A model generated the notes under the pieces. The model did not search any database, had not been told where the DNA came from, and saw nothing but the letters and a program-made list of their open reading frames with translations. 64,000 bases of DNA from Myxococcus dinghuensis. Its GTDB lineage: Bacteria > Myxococcota > Myxococcia > Myxococcales > Myxococcaceae. Position 1 is the first letter of the stretch; each line of letters begins with the position of its first letter. The DNA is taken from positions 186,001-250,000 of the forward strand of contig NZ_JAKCFB010000009.1 of NCBI RefSeq assembly GCF_024198235.1, given 5' to 3'. The position numbers and the translations under genes were made by a program. Of this stretch, positions 18,701-28,641 are shown piece after piece.

Positions 18701-21700
18701 TCAGGGCCTGGGGGGGCCGGCCACCAGCTCCGCGTGGGCGGGTGAGCGGGCCTTCCAGGCCCGGGCCAGGTGGGGGTTCGTCGCCAGCGCGCGCTCGGCG
18801 TCCTCGCGGGCCTGGCCCTTGAGGCGCTCGCGCGTGTCGGCCAGCGCGGGCGTGTCCGCCAGCGCCAGCCGGAAGCCCGCGCGCAGCAGCAGGGCGCGGG
18901 CCCACCGGGGCCGGGCCGCGAGCACCTGCTCGACGTGCTCCAGCCCCTGCGTCAGCGCCGGGGTCGCGTCCTCGCCCCGGCCCGTCTTCCAGCGCCCCCA
19001 GGCCAGTTGGAGCTCCCCCGCCGCGAGCAGGTACTCGTGGCGGCGGGGCGCCAGCTCCACCGCCTGGGTGAAGGCGCCGGCCGCCTGGGCGAAGTCCTCG
19101 CCCCGCGCGGCGCCCTTCGCGGCGCGCTCCCGGACGCGCAGGTCGAGCGCGGCGGCCTGGTAGCGCCACGCGTAGCCCAGCCTTGGGTTGAGCTTCTGCG
19201 CCTCGTCCAGCGCCTGCTGGGCGCGGGCGAGCTCCGGCCCCACGTCCTGCTTTCGCTCCAGCGCGTCGGTGGCGCGCAGCACGTGGACGCGGGCGACGTT
19301 GGTCCACAGGTCGGCGTCGCCGGCCAACAGCTCCAGCGCCTTGCGGTAGTCCACCAGGGCCGCCTGGAGGGTGCGCTCCACGTCCGCGCCGCGCGCGAGC
19401 AGGAAGCCCGCGCGCACCGCCTCCACCTCGCCCAGGTTGTTGTAGGCGAAGGCCTGCTGGGGGGCCACCTCGCGCGCCTGCTCGAAGGACTTGCGCGCGT
19501 CCGCGAGGAGGGCCTCGGTGTCTCCCCCCTCCTCCCAGCGCTGCTCGGCCTGCCACAGCAGCAGGGCGCCCAGGCCGTTGTGCAACTGCGGCAGCCGGGG
19601 GTTGACGCCGAGCGCCTGCCGGTAGAGGGCCAGCGCCTTCTCCACGTCCGGCGCGTAGTCCTCGCCGTGCTCCAGGTGCCAGCGCGCCAGCTGCTCGCCC
19701 ACGTCCGCGCCCTGGAAGCACGCGGCGATGCTGCGGGGGTTGAGCGTGAGCGCGCGCTGGATGGCGTCGAGCGCGCGCGTCAGGTCCCCCGCCGCGTCCG
19801 GGGCATGGGGCCCGGCGGCGCGGGCGCGGTACGCGTTGCCCAGGTTGATCCACGCGTCGGCCTGCGTCTCGCGCAGGCGGATGGCCGCGAGGTACGCCTC
19901 GATGGCCTTGTCCTGGTGGGCGAGCGGGTCCTCGCCGTGCTCGCCCTCGTAGTCCGCCCACACCTGGTACGCCACGCCCAGGTTGGCGAAGAAGGCGTAG
20001 TCGCGCTCGCCGGGGGCCACCTGCTCGCACGCCTCGATGGCCAGCCGCAGCTGTTCGCGCGGGTCCTGGGCGAGCCGCTGCCGGTGGCGCGCCCACACGC
20101 GGTAGGTGATGGCCAGCTCCAGCGGGACGCGGTCGCTGGCGGGCGCGAGCGCGAGCGCGGCGCGGGCCATGTCGATGGCCTGGCGCAGCAGCGGCTCCGC
20201 GTCCGACGCGCCCTGCAGCGAGCGGTGCTCCGCCAGCCGCCGGTGCAGCCGCGACAGCGCCACCATGGAGCGGTGGTGGTCCGGCGCGGCGGCGAGCGCG
20301 TACGTCAGCGACTCCAGGCCCCGCTGGTAGGGCTGCTGCATGTTGCCCGCGCCGTCGATCTCCATCGCGAGCGCGGCCAGCTCCAGCCGCCCCAGCGCGT
20401 AGTGGCCGCCGGGCTGGCTCTCCGCCGTGGCGATGGAGGCGGCGTACGCCTTGCGGCCGGCCTCCAGGTCCCCCTGCGCGCCCGCGCCGTCGCCCTGCAT
20501 CCAGCGCTGGGTGCCGCGCGCCAGGTACACGTCGCCGCGCAAGAGCGGGGCCTCGTAGAACCACGGCTGGGTGTTGCCCATGGCGTCCAGGTGGGCCAGG
20601 GCCTCCTCGTGGCGGCCCTCGTAGAAGGCGAACAGGGCCTTCACGTACAGGGGCGGCGCGGGCACGCCGGGCCCCTCCGCCTGGCGCAGGTACGCGAGCG
20701 CCGGGTCGCGGTAGCGCTGCTCCAGCTCGCGCCGGCGCGCCTCGCGCTGCTCGGGGTTTCGCCGCTCCACGTCGAGCAGGAGCTTCTCGCGGTACTGGTC
20801 GCCCAGCACCAGCGCCAGGGCCCACGCGGCGCGGGGCTCGCGGTAGCCGTGGGCCCACGCGGACTCGAGCCGCGCGCGGGCGCCCTCCACGTCCCCGAGC
20901 GCCAGCAGCGCGCGCCCCAGCGCGTAGTGCCCGGGGCCCAGCGCGTGGGGGCCGGCCTCCCGCACCTCCGACTCCAGGGCCTCCATGCTGGCGCGCAGCT
21001 GCTGGCGGTCCGCGCGCGTGTCGTGCAGGCGCGACAGCGACGAGTACCGCGCCGCCGCCTCGATGCGCTCCACCCGCTCCGTGAAGCTGCGGGTGAGCCG
21101 CTCGCGCTCGACGACCTCTCCGCGCGCCAGCGCGGCCTGCCCCAGCGCCAGGCCCACCACCGTCAGCGCCACGGTGGCCGCCGCCAGCGCGACGCGGTGC
21201 TTGCGCGCCTTGCGCCGCAGCCAGTAGCCCGTGCCCCGCCGCGCCTGCACCGGCTCCCCCGCGAGGAAGCGCTCCAGGTCGTCGGAGAGGGCGCGCGCCG
21301 AGTCGTACCGGGCGGAGCGGTCCTTCTCCAGGCACTTGAGGACGATGGCCTCCAGGTCCGCGGGGAGGTCCCGGTCCAGCGCGCGCGGCGGGCGGGGCTC
21401 CTCCGTCTGGAGCCGGGCGAGCAGGTCCTGGTCCCCCGGCAGCGGCGTGGTGCCGGTGAGCAGCAGGTACAGCGTGGCCCCCAGCGCGTACACGTCCACG
21501 CGCCGGTCCAGCCGCGACACGTCGCCGCGGGCCTGCTCGGGCGCCATGTAGTGCGGGGTGCCCATCACCAGGTGGGTGGCGCCGCCGTCCTCGCGCCAGT
21601 CCCGCGCGAGCCCGAAGTCCATGACGAAGGGCGTGAAGCCGCCGTCCTCCGTGCGCTCCACCAGGATGTTGCCGGGCTTGATGTCGCGGTGGACCAGCCC

Positions 21701-22375
21701 CGCGCGGTGGGCGGCGTGGACGCCCTCCGCGGCCTGGCGCAGGAGCACCACCTTCTGCTCCAGCGTCAGCGTGCCCGCCAGCTGCCCCAGGGACTGGCCC
21801 GCCACGTAGCGCATGGCGATGTAGCCGCGCCCCTGCACCTCGCCGACCTCGTACACCTCGCACACGCGCTCGTGGCGCACGCGGGCCTGGGCGCGGGCCT
21901 CGGAGAGGAAGCGCCGGGCCAGCTCCGGGTCACCGCCCTTGACGAACTTGAGCGCCACGTTGCGGCGCAGGAGCGGGTCGTACGCCAGGAACACCTGGCC
22001 CATGCCACCCTGGCCCAGGAAGCGCACCGGCTGGTAGCGGTCCCAGTCGGGCACCGGGAAGGTCGGCGCGGCGCTGGACGCGGCGGCGACGGGGACGAGC
22101 GCCGGCGTGGGCGGGGTCTGCGGGTCGAGCGTGGCGGCCTCCAGGGGGCCTTCGCCACCGGGGCCCCCCAGCTCGTGGGCCAGCTCCTCGCGCAGGGCCA
22201 TCAGCGTGTGCTCGCTGACGCGCCCCTGCTCCCGCAGGAGGTCCAGCGGGCTGCGGCCCAGCCCGAGCGCCTCCTCGCGCAGGGCGGTCGACTCCTCGGC
22301 GGAGATCAACCCCTCGTCCAGCGCGAGGAGCAGCTCCTCCTCGTACGTCTCCTGCCTCTTCCCCGCCTTGTCCAC
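18701..22375 (-). CDS. Membrane Ser/Thr protein kinase with long TPR-like C-terminal region
   Basis: The ~1,224-residue protein has an N-terminal helical region of ~100 residues (EEELLLALDEGLISAEESTALREE). A complete Hanks-type kinase domain follows: RFLGQGGMGQVFLAYD (~118), VALKFVKGG, HRDIKPGNILV (~225), DFGLARD (~253) and GTPHYMAPEQARGD. A single transmembrane helix lies near 388-410 (VALAAATVALTVVGLALGQAALA). The remaining ~800 residues are helical repeats of TPR type with recurring WxNLGNAY and ALxxYRxAL patterns. The TPR part would be on the periplasmic side if the kinase is cytoplasmic. The GTG start at 22375 was chosen because an upstream ATG would overlap the neighbouring coding end and adds low-complexity sequence. 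It may phosphorylate the partner of the nearby FHA-type sigma-54 activator. Confidence 0.85.
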   Translation of the reverse strand: MDKAGKRQETYEEELLLALDEGLISAEESTALREEALGLGRSPLDLLREQGRVSEHTLMALREELAHELGGPGGEGPLEAATLDPQTPPTPALVPVAAASSAAPTFPVPDWDRYQPVRFLGQGGMGQVFLAYDPLLRRNVALKFVKGGDPELARRFLSEARAQARVRHERVCEVYEVGEVQGRGYIAMRYVAGQSLGQLAGTLTLEQKVVLLRQAAEGVHAAHRAGLVHRDIKPGNILVERTEDGGFTPFVMDFGLARDWREDGGATHLVMGTPHYMAPEQARGDVSRLDRRVDVYALGATLYLLLTGTTPLPGDQDLLARLQTEEPRPPRALDRDLPADLEAIVLKCLEKDRSARYDSARALSDDLERFLAGEPVQARRGTGYWLRRKARKHRVALAAATVALTVVGLALGQAALARGEVVERERLTRSFTERVERIEAAARYSSLSRLHDTRADRQQLRASMEALESEVREAGPHALGPGHYALGRALLALGDVEGARARLESAWAHGYREPRAAWALALVLGDQYREKLLLDVERRNPEQREARRRELEQRYRDPALAYLRQAEGPGVPAPPLYVKALFAFYEGRHEEALAHLDAMGNTQPWFYEAPLLRGDVYLARGTQRWMQGDGAGAQGDLEAGRKAYAASIATAESQPGGHYALGRLELAALAMEIDGAGNMQQPYQRGLESLTYALAAAPDHHRSMVALSRLHRRLAEHRSLQGASDAEPLLRQAIDMARAALALAPASDRVPLELAITYRVWARHRQRLAQDPREQLRLAIEACEQVAPGERDYAFFANLGVAYQVWADYEGEHGEDPLAHQDKAIEAYLAAIRLRETQADAWINLGNAYRARAAGPHAPDAAGDLTRALDAIQRALTLNPRSIAACFQGADVGEQLARWHLEHGEDYAPDVEKALALYRQALGVNPRLPQLHNGLGALLLWQAEQRWEEGGDTEALLADARKSFEQAREVAPQQAFAYNNLGEVEAVRAGFLLARGADVERTLQAALVDYRKALELLAGDADLWTNVARVHVLRATDALERKQDVGPELARAQQALDEAQKLNPRLGYAWRYQAAALDLRVRERAAKGAARGEDFAQAAGAFTQAVELAPRRHEYLLAAGELQLAWGRWKTGRGEDATPALTQGLEHVEQVLAARPRWARALLLRAGFRLALADTPALADTRERLKGQAREDAERALATNPHLARAWKARSPAHAELVAGPPRP

Positions 22376-22503
22376 CCCGTCAGCATACGGGGTGTCCGGG
22401 GGAATCGGGGAGAGGACCGCCGGGAGGCCCACGTTGCCCCCAGAGGGGGAACAATGGAGGAAGGGAGAGGACCTCCCGGCGGGATGAGGCTTTCGGCGGG
22501 GGA

Positions 22504-25500
22504 CTACCGCCGCTTGCGGCGACGCAGGCCCAACAGGCCCAGCAGACCCAGCCAGGCCGGCGCCGGGGCCGCGCTGCAGCCGCCGCCGGCGAAGGCGCGC
22601 GTCTCCACCACCGTCCACCGGTACTCGGCGGGGGAGGCGTCCACGTTGCCCGCCTCGTCGGTGGCGCGGACCCGCAGGACGTGCTCACCCAGGCCGACGT
22701 TGTAGGTGTCCTGGCAGGGGCCGTAGGGGCGCCCATCCAGGCTGCACTCGTACCGGACGTTCTGCTCCGTGGCGGAGTAGGCGAAGGGGGCCTCGCCCAC
22801 GTCGGCGCGGGCCGGCGGGCTGCGGCTGAACGACGTGTCCGGCGCCTGGGTGTCGATGCGGAAGGTGTCCGCGTTGGACTGCGGGCTGTGGTTGCCCGCG
22901 GCGTCGGTGGCCGTGGCCGTCACGGTGTGGGTGCCGTCCGCCAGCGGCGTGGCGGGCGTGCACGTCCAGTGGCCGCTGGCGTCCACCAGGGCGGTGCACA
23001 CCACCGTGGTGCCCTCGCGCACCGTCACGGTGGAGCCGGGCGTCCCCGTGCCGCTGATGGCCGGGGTGTTGTCGTTCGTCAGCGAGCCGTTCTCCGGCCC
23101 GGAGATGACGGGCGCCGCGGGCGGCGTCACGTCCAGGGTGAAGGGCACGGGGACGGACGGCGCGCTCGTGGCGCCGTTGCCGTTGGTGGCCACCGCCACC
23201 ACCTCGTGGGGCCCCTCGGTCATCGGCGTGGCGGGCGTGCACGTCCAGTGGCCGCTGGCGTCCGCCACGGCGGTGCACACCACCGTGGTGCCCTCGCGCA
23301 CCGTCACCGTGTCACCCGGCTCCGCCGTGCCGCTGATGGCCGGCGTCAGTGTGGGCAGGGTGGCGCCGGAGGTGGGGCCGGTGATGACGGGCGTGGTGGG
23401 CGGCGTGCGGGTGATGACGATTTCGACCTCGGGGGCCGTCTCCGTCACGCCCAGCGTGGTGGTGGTGAGCACCACGTCGTGCGGGCCCTCGGAGATGTTG
23501 CCCAGGTTGCACGTCCAGTGGCCGCTGGCGTCGACGACCGCGGTGCACGCGGGCGTGGTGCCGCCATCGACGTAGACCTCGATGGTGGCGCCCGGCGTGC
23601 CGTTGCCGCCGATGGTCGGGTCCGACGTGCCGCCCGGCGTGGGGTCGGTCAGCACGGGGATGAGCTGGCAGATGGACAGCGAGTCCACGCGGTAGGTCGA
23701 CGACGTGTCGGAGTTGTTGTTGGTGGCGCAGTCGGTGTCCACCAGCGCCACGCGCACGTCACCCGTCACCGCGTCGAAGTCGCGGTGCTGGGTGAAGCCC
23801 CGCACCATGGCCTCGTCGCGGGTGGCCGCGCCCGGGCCGCTCGCCGGGACGTAGCCGAGCGAGAACTGCTGCGCGCCCGCCGCCGTGGCGTGGTTGAAGC
23901 CGAAGACGCCCGGGTACCAGTTGGCCCCACCCGAGTAGGACACCGCGCCCGCCACGTAGCTGGCGCGGAAGCGGCCCGGCACCGTCAGCGCGGCCTGGAC
24001 CTCGCCCGCCGGCAGCGACGGGGTGGTGACGCTCGTCACCTGGGTGCACTGGTTGCGACCGTTGCGGGTGTAGAACGCGTGGATGTCCGCGTTGTGGCAC
24101 GCCGAGCCCGCCTCGACCGCGCAGGTGGCGCTGCAGCCGTCGCCGTTGGTGGTGTTGCCGTCGTCGCACGCCTCGGAGGCTGCCTTGACGCCGTCGCCGC
24201 ACGTCACCGCGCACGTCGACGGGTTGCCGGTGCAGCTGTAGCCCGCCTCGATGGCGCACGCCGCGCTGCAGCCGTCACCCGCCGTGGTGTTGGTGTCGTC
24301 GCACTGCTCGCCCTCGTCGATCATCCCGTTGCCGCAGACGTTCGCCAGGACGCAGCGGTCCGTGTTGGGGTTGCAGACGCCGCTGTCGCAGACGCCGGAC
24401 GCGCTGCACGGCTGGCCCACTTCCCACAGGCAGCGGGGCGAGCAGGTGTCGCCGCTCTCCAGGTTGCCGTCGTCGCAGACCTCGGTGCCCGCCACCACGC
24501 CGTCACCGCAGGTGGTGCGGCAGTCGCTGGGCGTGCCGCTGCACGAGTAGCCGGGCTCCACCGCGCAGGTGGCGCTGCAGCCGTCGCCGCCGGTGGTGTC
24601 GCCGTCGTCGCACTGCTCGCCGGACTCCACGGTGCCGTTGCCGCAGGTGTTGAAGCACACGTTGCCGGGCGGCGGGCAGCGCCAGCCGGGCTCCACGCCG
24701 CAGGTGTTGCTGCAGCCGTCGCCGTTGGTGGTGTTGCCGTCGTCGCAGGCCTCGGCGCCCGCGCGGATGCCGTCACCGCAGAGGGTGGCGCAGGTGCTGG
24801 GCGCGCCCGAGCACTGGTAGCCCGCCTCCACCGCGCAGCCCTGCGAGCAGCCGTCGCCGTTGGTGGTGTTGCCGTCGTCGCACGTCTCGTTGGCGTCCAC
24901 CGTGCCGTTGCCGCACGTGGCCTGGCACACGGAGGCGCCGCTGGAGGGCCGGCTGCACGAATAGCCCGGCTCCACGGAGCACTCGGTGGCGCAGCCGTCG
25001 CCGGAGGTCAGGTTGCCGTCGTCGCACTGCTCGCCCGGGTCCACCGTGCCGTTGCCGCACGTCTGGGCGCAGGGCTGGCCCACGGTGGGGCAGGAGTAGC
25101 CCAGCTCCAGGGTGCAGGCGATGGAGCAGCCGTCGTTCGCGGTGGTGTTGCCGTCGTCGCACAGCTCGCCCGGGTCCAGCCGGGAGTTGCCGCACAGCGG
25201 GGCGCAGGTGGAGGGGGCGCCGGTGCACTCGTAGCCGCGCTCCACGCGGCAGGAGGCGGAGCAGCCATCCGAGTTCACCACGTTGCCGTCGTCGCACTGC
25301 TCACCCGCGTTGATGACGCCGTTGCCGCACGTCGCGACGCAGGCCTGGCCCGGGGTGGGGCAGGCGTGTCCGGCCTCCACGCGGCAGCTGGCGTCGCAGC
25401 CGTCGCCCGCGGTGAGGTTGCCGTCGTCGCACTGCTCGCCCGGGTTGATGGCGCCGTTGCCGCACGTCCTCGCGCAGGAGCTGGGCGCGCCGGCGCAGCC

Positions 25501-26652
25501 GTAGCCCGGCTCGATGCCGCACGTGGCGCTGCAGCCGTCGTTGTTGTTGGTGTTGCCGTCGTCGCAGTCCTCGCGCACGGAGACCACGCCGTCGCCGCAG
25601 CGGTCGTCGAAGGCGTCCACGAACAGGTAGCGGAACGCGTTCGGCGGGCTGGTCTCGTTCTCGTTGCACAGCTGCACGCGGTTGAGGCCCGTGCGCCACG
25701 CCGCGTTCGTGCCCAGCTCGCGGATGATGTTCTTCTGCCACGGCTGGCCGCCGGGCGCGCTGACCACCACGGGCGTGATGCTGGTGCCGTTCACCTGCGC
25801 GCTCTCGAACTCGTTGTCGTTGAAGGTCGCCAGGCGCATGCGGAAGTTGGCGACGGTGGTCGTGGAGGGGATGAGGAAGTCCTGGTAGACGCAGGTGGAC
25901 GTGCCGCGGGACGCCATGTAGCGGGCCGTCTGCAGCTCCTGGGGCCAGTCGTTGGCGTTGCGCACGCCGGGCGTCGCGCCCACGTTGTCCTCGACGTAGA
26001 ACCAGTGCGAATCCACGCCGGACTCCAGGCGGCGGTTGTTCTGGTCCACGCCGGTGTTGAAGAACACCACGCCCGCGCGCACGCAGCGGCTGGGGTTGCC
26101 CGCGCAGGCGAAGCCCGGCTCCACCTCGCACAGGCGGCTGCAGCCGTCACCCTCGACGCGGTTGCCGTCGTCGCAGATCTCCTGGTCGAAGTTGGGGTAC
26201 TGGCGGTTGTTGGAGGCGCCATTGCCGCACAGGGACAGGTCGCAGTCCGCGGTGCAGCCGTTGGTGCCGGCGGCGGTGTTGCCGTCGTCGCACGCCTCGC
26301 CGGTGTTGATGACGTTGTTGCCGCACAGCGACGCCAGCGAGCACGGCCGACCGGGGACGTGACACAGGTAGCCGTCCTCGATGGCGCCGGTGGCGCTACA
26401 GCCGTCGCCGCTCGTCGTGTTGCCGTCGTCGCACTGCTCGCCCACCTGCAGCCGGCCGTCGCCCACGAGCGAGGCGGACTGGCTCACCAGCACCTCCTCG
26501 GCGGTGGGGACGGGGGCGGGCGCGGGGTTCTCCTCGCAGCCGGTGAGGACGGTGAGGAGCGCGAGCGCGAGCGCCGCGAACGGACGGGCCGTGCGCGAGC
26601 GTCCGGTGCCCAGGGGCTCCCGACAGGGGGATTCGATGACACGCGTATTCAT
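22504..26652 (-). CDS. Outer-surface Cys-rich repeat lipoprotein with Ig-like domains and MYXO-CTERM tail
   Basis: The 1,382-residue protein starts with a long signal ending in VLTGC (lipobox). Fourteen Myxococcus Cys-rich repeats of the type CGNGxxxxGEQCDDGNxxxG DGC occur: three near the N-terminus, a beta-sandwich-like insert at ~195-350 (FFNTGVDQNNRRLESG onward), then eleven in a row. Next come a ~150-residue domain with VTSVTTPSLPAGEVQAAL, three Ig-like repeats each with CTAVVDASGHWTC-type strands, and a C-terminal tripartite tail: GGGCSAAPAPAWLGLLGLLG then RRRKRR. The tail is the MYXO-CTERM signal. The order (Cys repeats, MYXO-CTERM) resembles TraA. It follows the OmpA-type gene by 13 bp, so it is probably co-transcribed and may act with it on the cell surface. 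Having both an N-terminal lipobox and a MYXO-CTERM tail is noteworthy. Confidence 0.88.
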   Translation of the reverse strand: MNTRVIESPCREPLGTGRSRTARPFAALALALLTVLTGCEENPAPAPVPTAEEVLVSQSASLVGDGRLQVGEQCDDGNTTSGDGCSATGAIEDGYLCHVPGRPCSLASLCGNNVINTGEACDDGNTAAGTNGCTADCDLSLCGNGASNNRQYPNFDQEICDDGNRVEGDGCSRLCEVEPGFACAGNPSRCVRAGVVFFNTGVDQNNRRLESGVDSHWFYVEDNVGATPGVRNANDWPQELQTARYMASRGTSTCVYQDFLIPSTTTVANFRMRLATFNDNEFESAQVNGTSITPVVVSAPGGQPWQKNIIRELGTNAAWRTGLNRVQLCNENETSPPNAFRYLFVDAFDDRCGDGVVSVREDCDDGNTNNNDGCSATCGIEPGYGCAGAPSSCARTCGNGAINPGEQCDDGNLTAGDGCDASCRVEAGHACPTPGQACVATCGNGVINAGEQCDDGNVVNSDGCSASCRVERGYECTGAPSTCAPLCGNSRLDPGELCDDGNTTANDGCSIACTLELGYSCPTVGQPCAQTCGNGTVDPGEQCDDGNLTSGDGCATECSVEPGYSCSRPSSGASVCQATCGNGTVDANETCDDGNTTNGDGCSQGCAVEAGYQCSGAPSTCATLCGDGIRAGAEACDDGNTTNGDGCSNTCGVEPGWRCPPPGNVCFNTCGNGTVESGEQCDDGDTTGGDGCSATCAVEPGYSCSGTPSDCRTTCGDGVVAGTEVCDDGNLESGDTCSPRCLWEVGQPCSASGVCDSGVCNPNTDRCVLANVCGNGMIDEGEQCDDTNTTAGDGCSAACAIEAGYSCTGNPSTCAVTCGDGVKAASEACDDGNTTNGDGCSATCAVEAGSACHNADIHAFYTRNGRNQCTQVTSVTTPSLPAGEVQAALTVPGRFRASYVAGAVSYSGGANWYPGVFGFNHATAAGAQQFSLGYVPASGPGAATRDEAMVRGFTQHRDFDAVTGDVRVALVDTDCATNNNSDTSSTYRVDSLSICQLIPVLTDPTPGGTSDPTIGGNGTPGATIEVYVDGGTTPACTAVVDASGHWTCNLGNISEGPHDVVLTTTTLGVTETAPEVEIVITRTPPTTPVITGPTSGATLPTLTPAISGTAEPGDTVTVREGTTVVCTAVADASGHWTCTPATPMTEGPHEVVAVATNGNGATSAPSVPVPFTLDVTPPAAPVISGPENGSLTNDNTPAISGTGTPGSTVTVREGTTVVCTALVDASGHWTCTPATPLADGTHTVTATATDAAGNHSPQSNADTFRIDTQAPDTSFSRSPPARADVGEAPFAYSATEQNVRYECSLDGRPYGPCQDTYNVGLGEHVLRVRATDEAGNVDASPAEYRWTVVETRAFAGGGCSAAPAPAWLGLLGLLGLRRRKRR
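24090..26460 (-). repeat. Array of 14 Cys-rich protein repeats (GEQCDDGN type)
   Basis: The coding repeats are ~100-115 bp each with a conserved core encoding CDDGNTTxGDGC. Three units lie between about 26090 and 26460 and eleven between about 24090 and 25620, separated by a non-repeat domain. The first unit has SATG where the others have SATC, so it lacks one cysteine. Confidence 0.9.
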
Positions 26653-26665
26653 GGGTTAGCGAGCC

Positions 26666-28528
26666 TCACTTCTCGATGGTGTCGGACTGCGGAGTCCCGT
26701 GCTGGGTCTCCACGCCCTCGGCCTGGCCGACGATCTTGAACTCGACGCGACGGTTCTGCGCGCGTCCGGGCTTGGTCTTGTTGTCCGCGATGGGCTTGTT
26801 GGGGCCGTGGCCCTCCGACGCCAGCCGCTCCGGCGCCACGGACTTGCTCACCAGGTACTTCACGACCGCCGCCGCGCGGCGCTGGGACAGGTCCAGGTTG
26901 TAGTTGGCGTCGCCGGTGTTGTCGGTGTGGCCCTCGACGCGCAGCTTCTCGATTTCGGGGTGGGTGGCGAGGATGGAGGCCACCGTGTCGAGCAGCTTGT
27001 GGCTGCGGTCGCTGATGGCGTCCTTGCCCTGCTCGAAGAAGACGGACTCGAGGATGCGGATCTGCCCGACCTCGATCTGCGCCAGCTGCTTCTGCTTGCA
27101 GCCCTTGTTCTTCTCCGTGCCCGGCTCGTCGGGGCAGTTGTCCAGGCGGTCCACGATGCCGTCGCCGTCGCGGTCCTTGTCCGGGCAGCCGCGGTTCTCG
27201 CGGGGGCCCGCCTCGTTCATGCAGGCGTCGCGCGCGTCGGCCACGCCGTCGCCGTCGTTGTCGGGGTCCGGGCAGCCGTCGGTGTCCTCGAAGCCGTCCA
27301 GGTCCTCGGCGTTGTTCGGGCAGGCGTCCTTGGAGTCGGCGATGCCGTCACCGTCGGAGTCCGGGTCGTCCGGGCAGCCGTCGGTGTCCTCGAAGCCGTT
27401 GAAGTTCTCCGCCTGGGTGGGGCAGCGGTCGGCCAGGTTGAGCAGGCCGTCCTGGTCGTCGTCGCCGTCCGGGCAGCCGTTGAGCTGCGCGAGGCCCGCG
27501 GTGACGGGGCAGCGGTCCGCGAGGTTCTTGATGCCGTCGCCGTCCGCGTCCAGGTCGGGACACTGGGCGGGCTCGTGCGGCTGGCCGGCGATACATGCGA
27601 CCGCGGCGCGCGGGTCCGCGCCGAAGCTCACGCCCGCGAGCACGCGGAACTCGGGCGTGCCGGGCGTCTGGCCGAAGCCCGGGCCGCCCATGACGTACAG
27701 CTCCGTGCCGCTGGCCATGGGCTGCGAGCGCAGGCCCAGCAGCACCTCGACGGACTCGGGCGCGTCCGCGACCGGCAGCGTGCCGCGCACCACCAGCTCC
27801 TCGCGCAGGCCGAACAGGTTCGCGCTCACGTTGACGCCGCCGTTGAGCTCCACGCCCAGCTCGTCGCGCAGCGGGTCCGCGCCCGGGGTGAGCGCGTACT
27901 TCTTGGTGCGCACCAGCGCGCCCAGGTCGGCGCCCACGCGCCAGCCGTCACCCAGCTGCTTGCCCAGGCCCAGCCGGGGAGAGAAGACGAAGCCGTCGTC
28001 CCGGGTGAGGGCCGCCTCGCTGCCCAACGGCAGCGCCACGCCCAGGTGCAGGCCGACGTCCAGCGGTCCGCCCCGGCGCTCCGACAACAGGCCCGCGCGC
28101 GCCTGGACCCACGGCGTGCCCAGCGCGCTGGACTCCGGCGCGCTCAGCCCCAGCTGCCGCGTCTCCGGACCCCACTGCGCGACGATGGGCACCTGTGCGC
28201 CCAACTCCAACCAGTCCGTGAGGGCGTAGGCGCCGCTCAGGTGCACCGTCACGCGGTTGGAGACGATGACGCCCTGGCGCTCGTCGTTGCGCAACAGGAC
28301 CAGCGGCTCGCTCTCGTAGTGGGCCGTCAGGCCCAGGCGGTAGTCGCCCGGGTCCAGCAGGTCGCCGGTGGACAGCACCAGGCTGTCTCGCGCGCCGGGG
28401 TTGAGCTGGAGCCGCTCCAGCTCCAGGCCGGGGACGCTTCGCGTCTGGGCTTGGGCGGACATGGCCCACAGCACGGCGAGCCCTCCCAACCAGGGATGAT
28501 GCCTTCTCGAATTCAAGGGTTCCTCCAC
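26666..28528 (-). CDS. OmpA-family outer-membrane protein with TSP3 calcium-binding repeats (TraB-like layout)
   Basis: The 620-residue protein has a signal peptide ending near WAMSAQA. Residues ~30-310 show alternating amphipathic strands typical of an outer-membrane beta-barrel. Five thrombospondin type 3 units follow at ~320-460 (DADGDGIKNLADRCP, DSDGDGIADSKDACP, DRDGDGIVDRLDNCP and others), which bind calcium and act as a rigid stalk. The C-terminal OmpA domain (~495-610) has SVFFEQGKDAIS, LRVEGHTDNTGDANYNLDLS and SQRRAAAVVKYL, the peptidoglycan-binding set. The barrel/TSP3/OmpA order matches TraB. It is the first gene of a likely operon with the Cys-rich protein 13 bp downstream, and two operator-like palindromes lie upstream. 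Confidence 0.88.
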   Translation of the reverse strand: MEEPLNSRRHHPWLGGLAVLWAMSAQAQTRSVPGLELERLQLNPGARDSLVLSTGDLLDPGDYRLGLTAHYESEPLVLLRNDERQGVIVSNRVTVHLSGAYALTDWLELGAQVPIVAQWGPETRQLGLSAPESSALGTPWVQARAGLLSERRGGPLDVGLHLGVALPLGSEAALTRDDGFVFSPRLGLGKQLGDGWRVGADLGALVRTKKYALTPGADPLRDELGVELNGGVNVSANLFGLREELVVRGTLPVADAPESVEVLLGLRSQPMASGTELYVMGGPGFGQTPGTPEFRVLAGVSFGADPRAAVACIAGQPHEPAQCPDLDADGDGIKNLADRCPVTAGLAQLNGCPDGDDDQDGLLNLADRCPTQAENFNGFEDTDGCPDDPDSDGDGIADSKDACPNNAEDLDGFEDTDGCPDPDNDGDGVADARDACMNEAGPRENRGCPDKDRDGDGIVDRLDNCPDEPGTEKNKGCKQKQLAQIEVGQIRILESVFFEQGKDAISDRSHKLLDTVASILATHPEIEKLRVEGHTDNTGDANYNLDLSQRRAAAVVKYLVSKSVAPERLASEGHGPNKPIADNKTKPGRAQNRRVEFKIVGQAEGVETQHGTPQSDTIEK

Positions 28529-28641
28529 GACCGCGCGCTTCTCGAGGCGCGCGGACTTCCACTTCAGATGGACGGACGCGCGGATTGCACGTCACGGGCC
28601 ACCCCATCATGGAGGGAGGAAACCCGGAGGCGGAAGCAACT

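Noticed and set aside
24090..25620. Regular repeats resembling a CRISPR array
   Set aside because: They are in-frame protein repeats (GEQCDDGN type) with no unique spacers and no cas genes.
18770..26739. Two further plus-strand open frames of over 1,300 codons opposite the kinase and the Cys-rich protein
   Set aside because: Both are shadows of real minus-strand genes and carry no recognisable domains.
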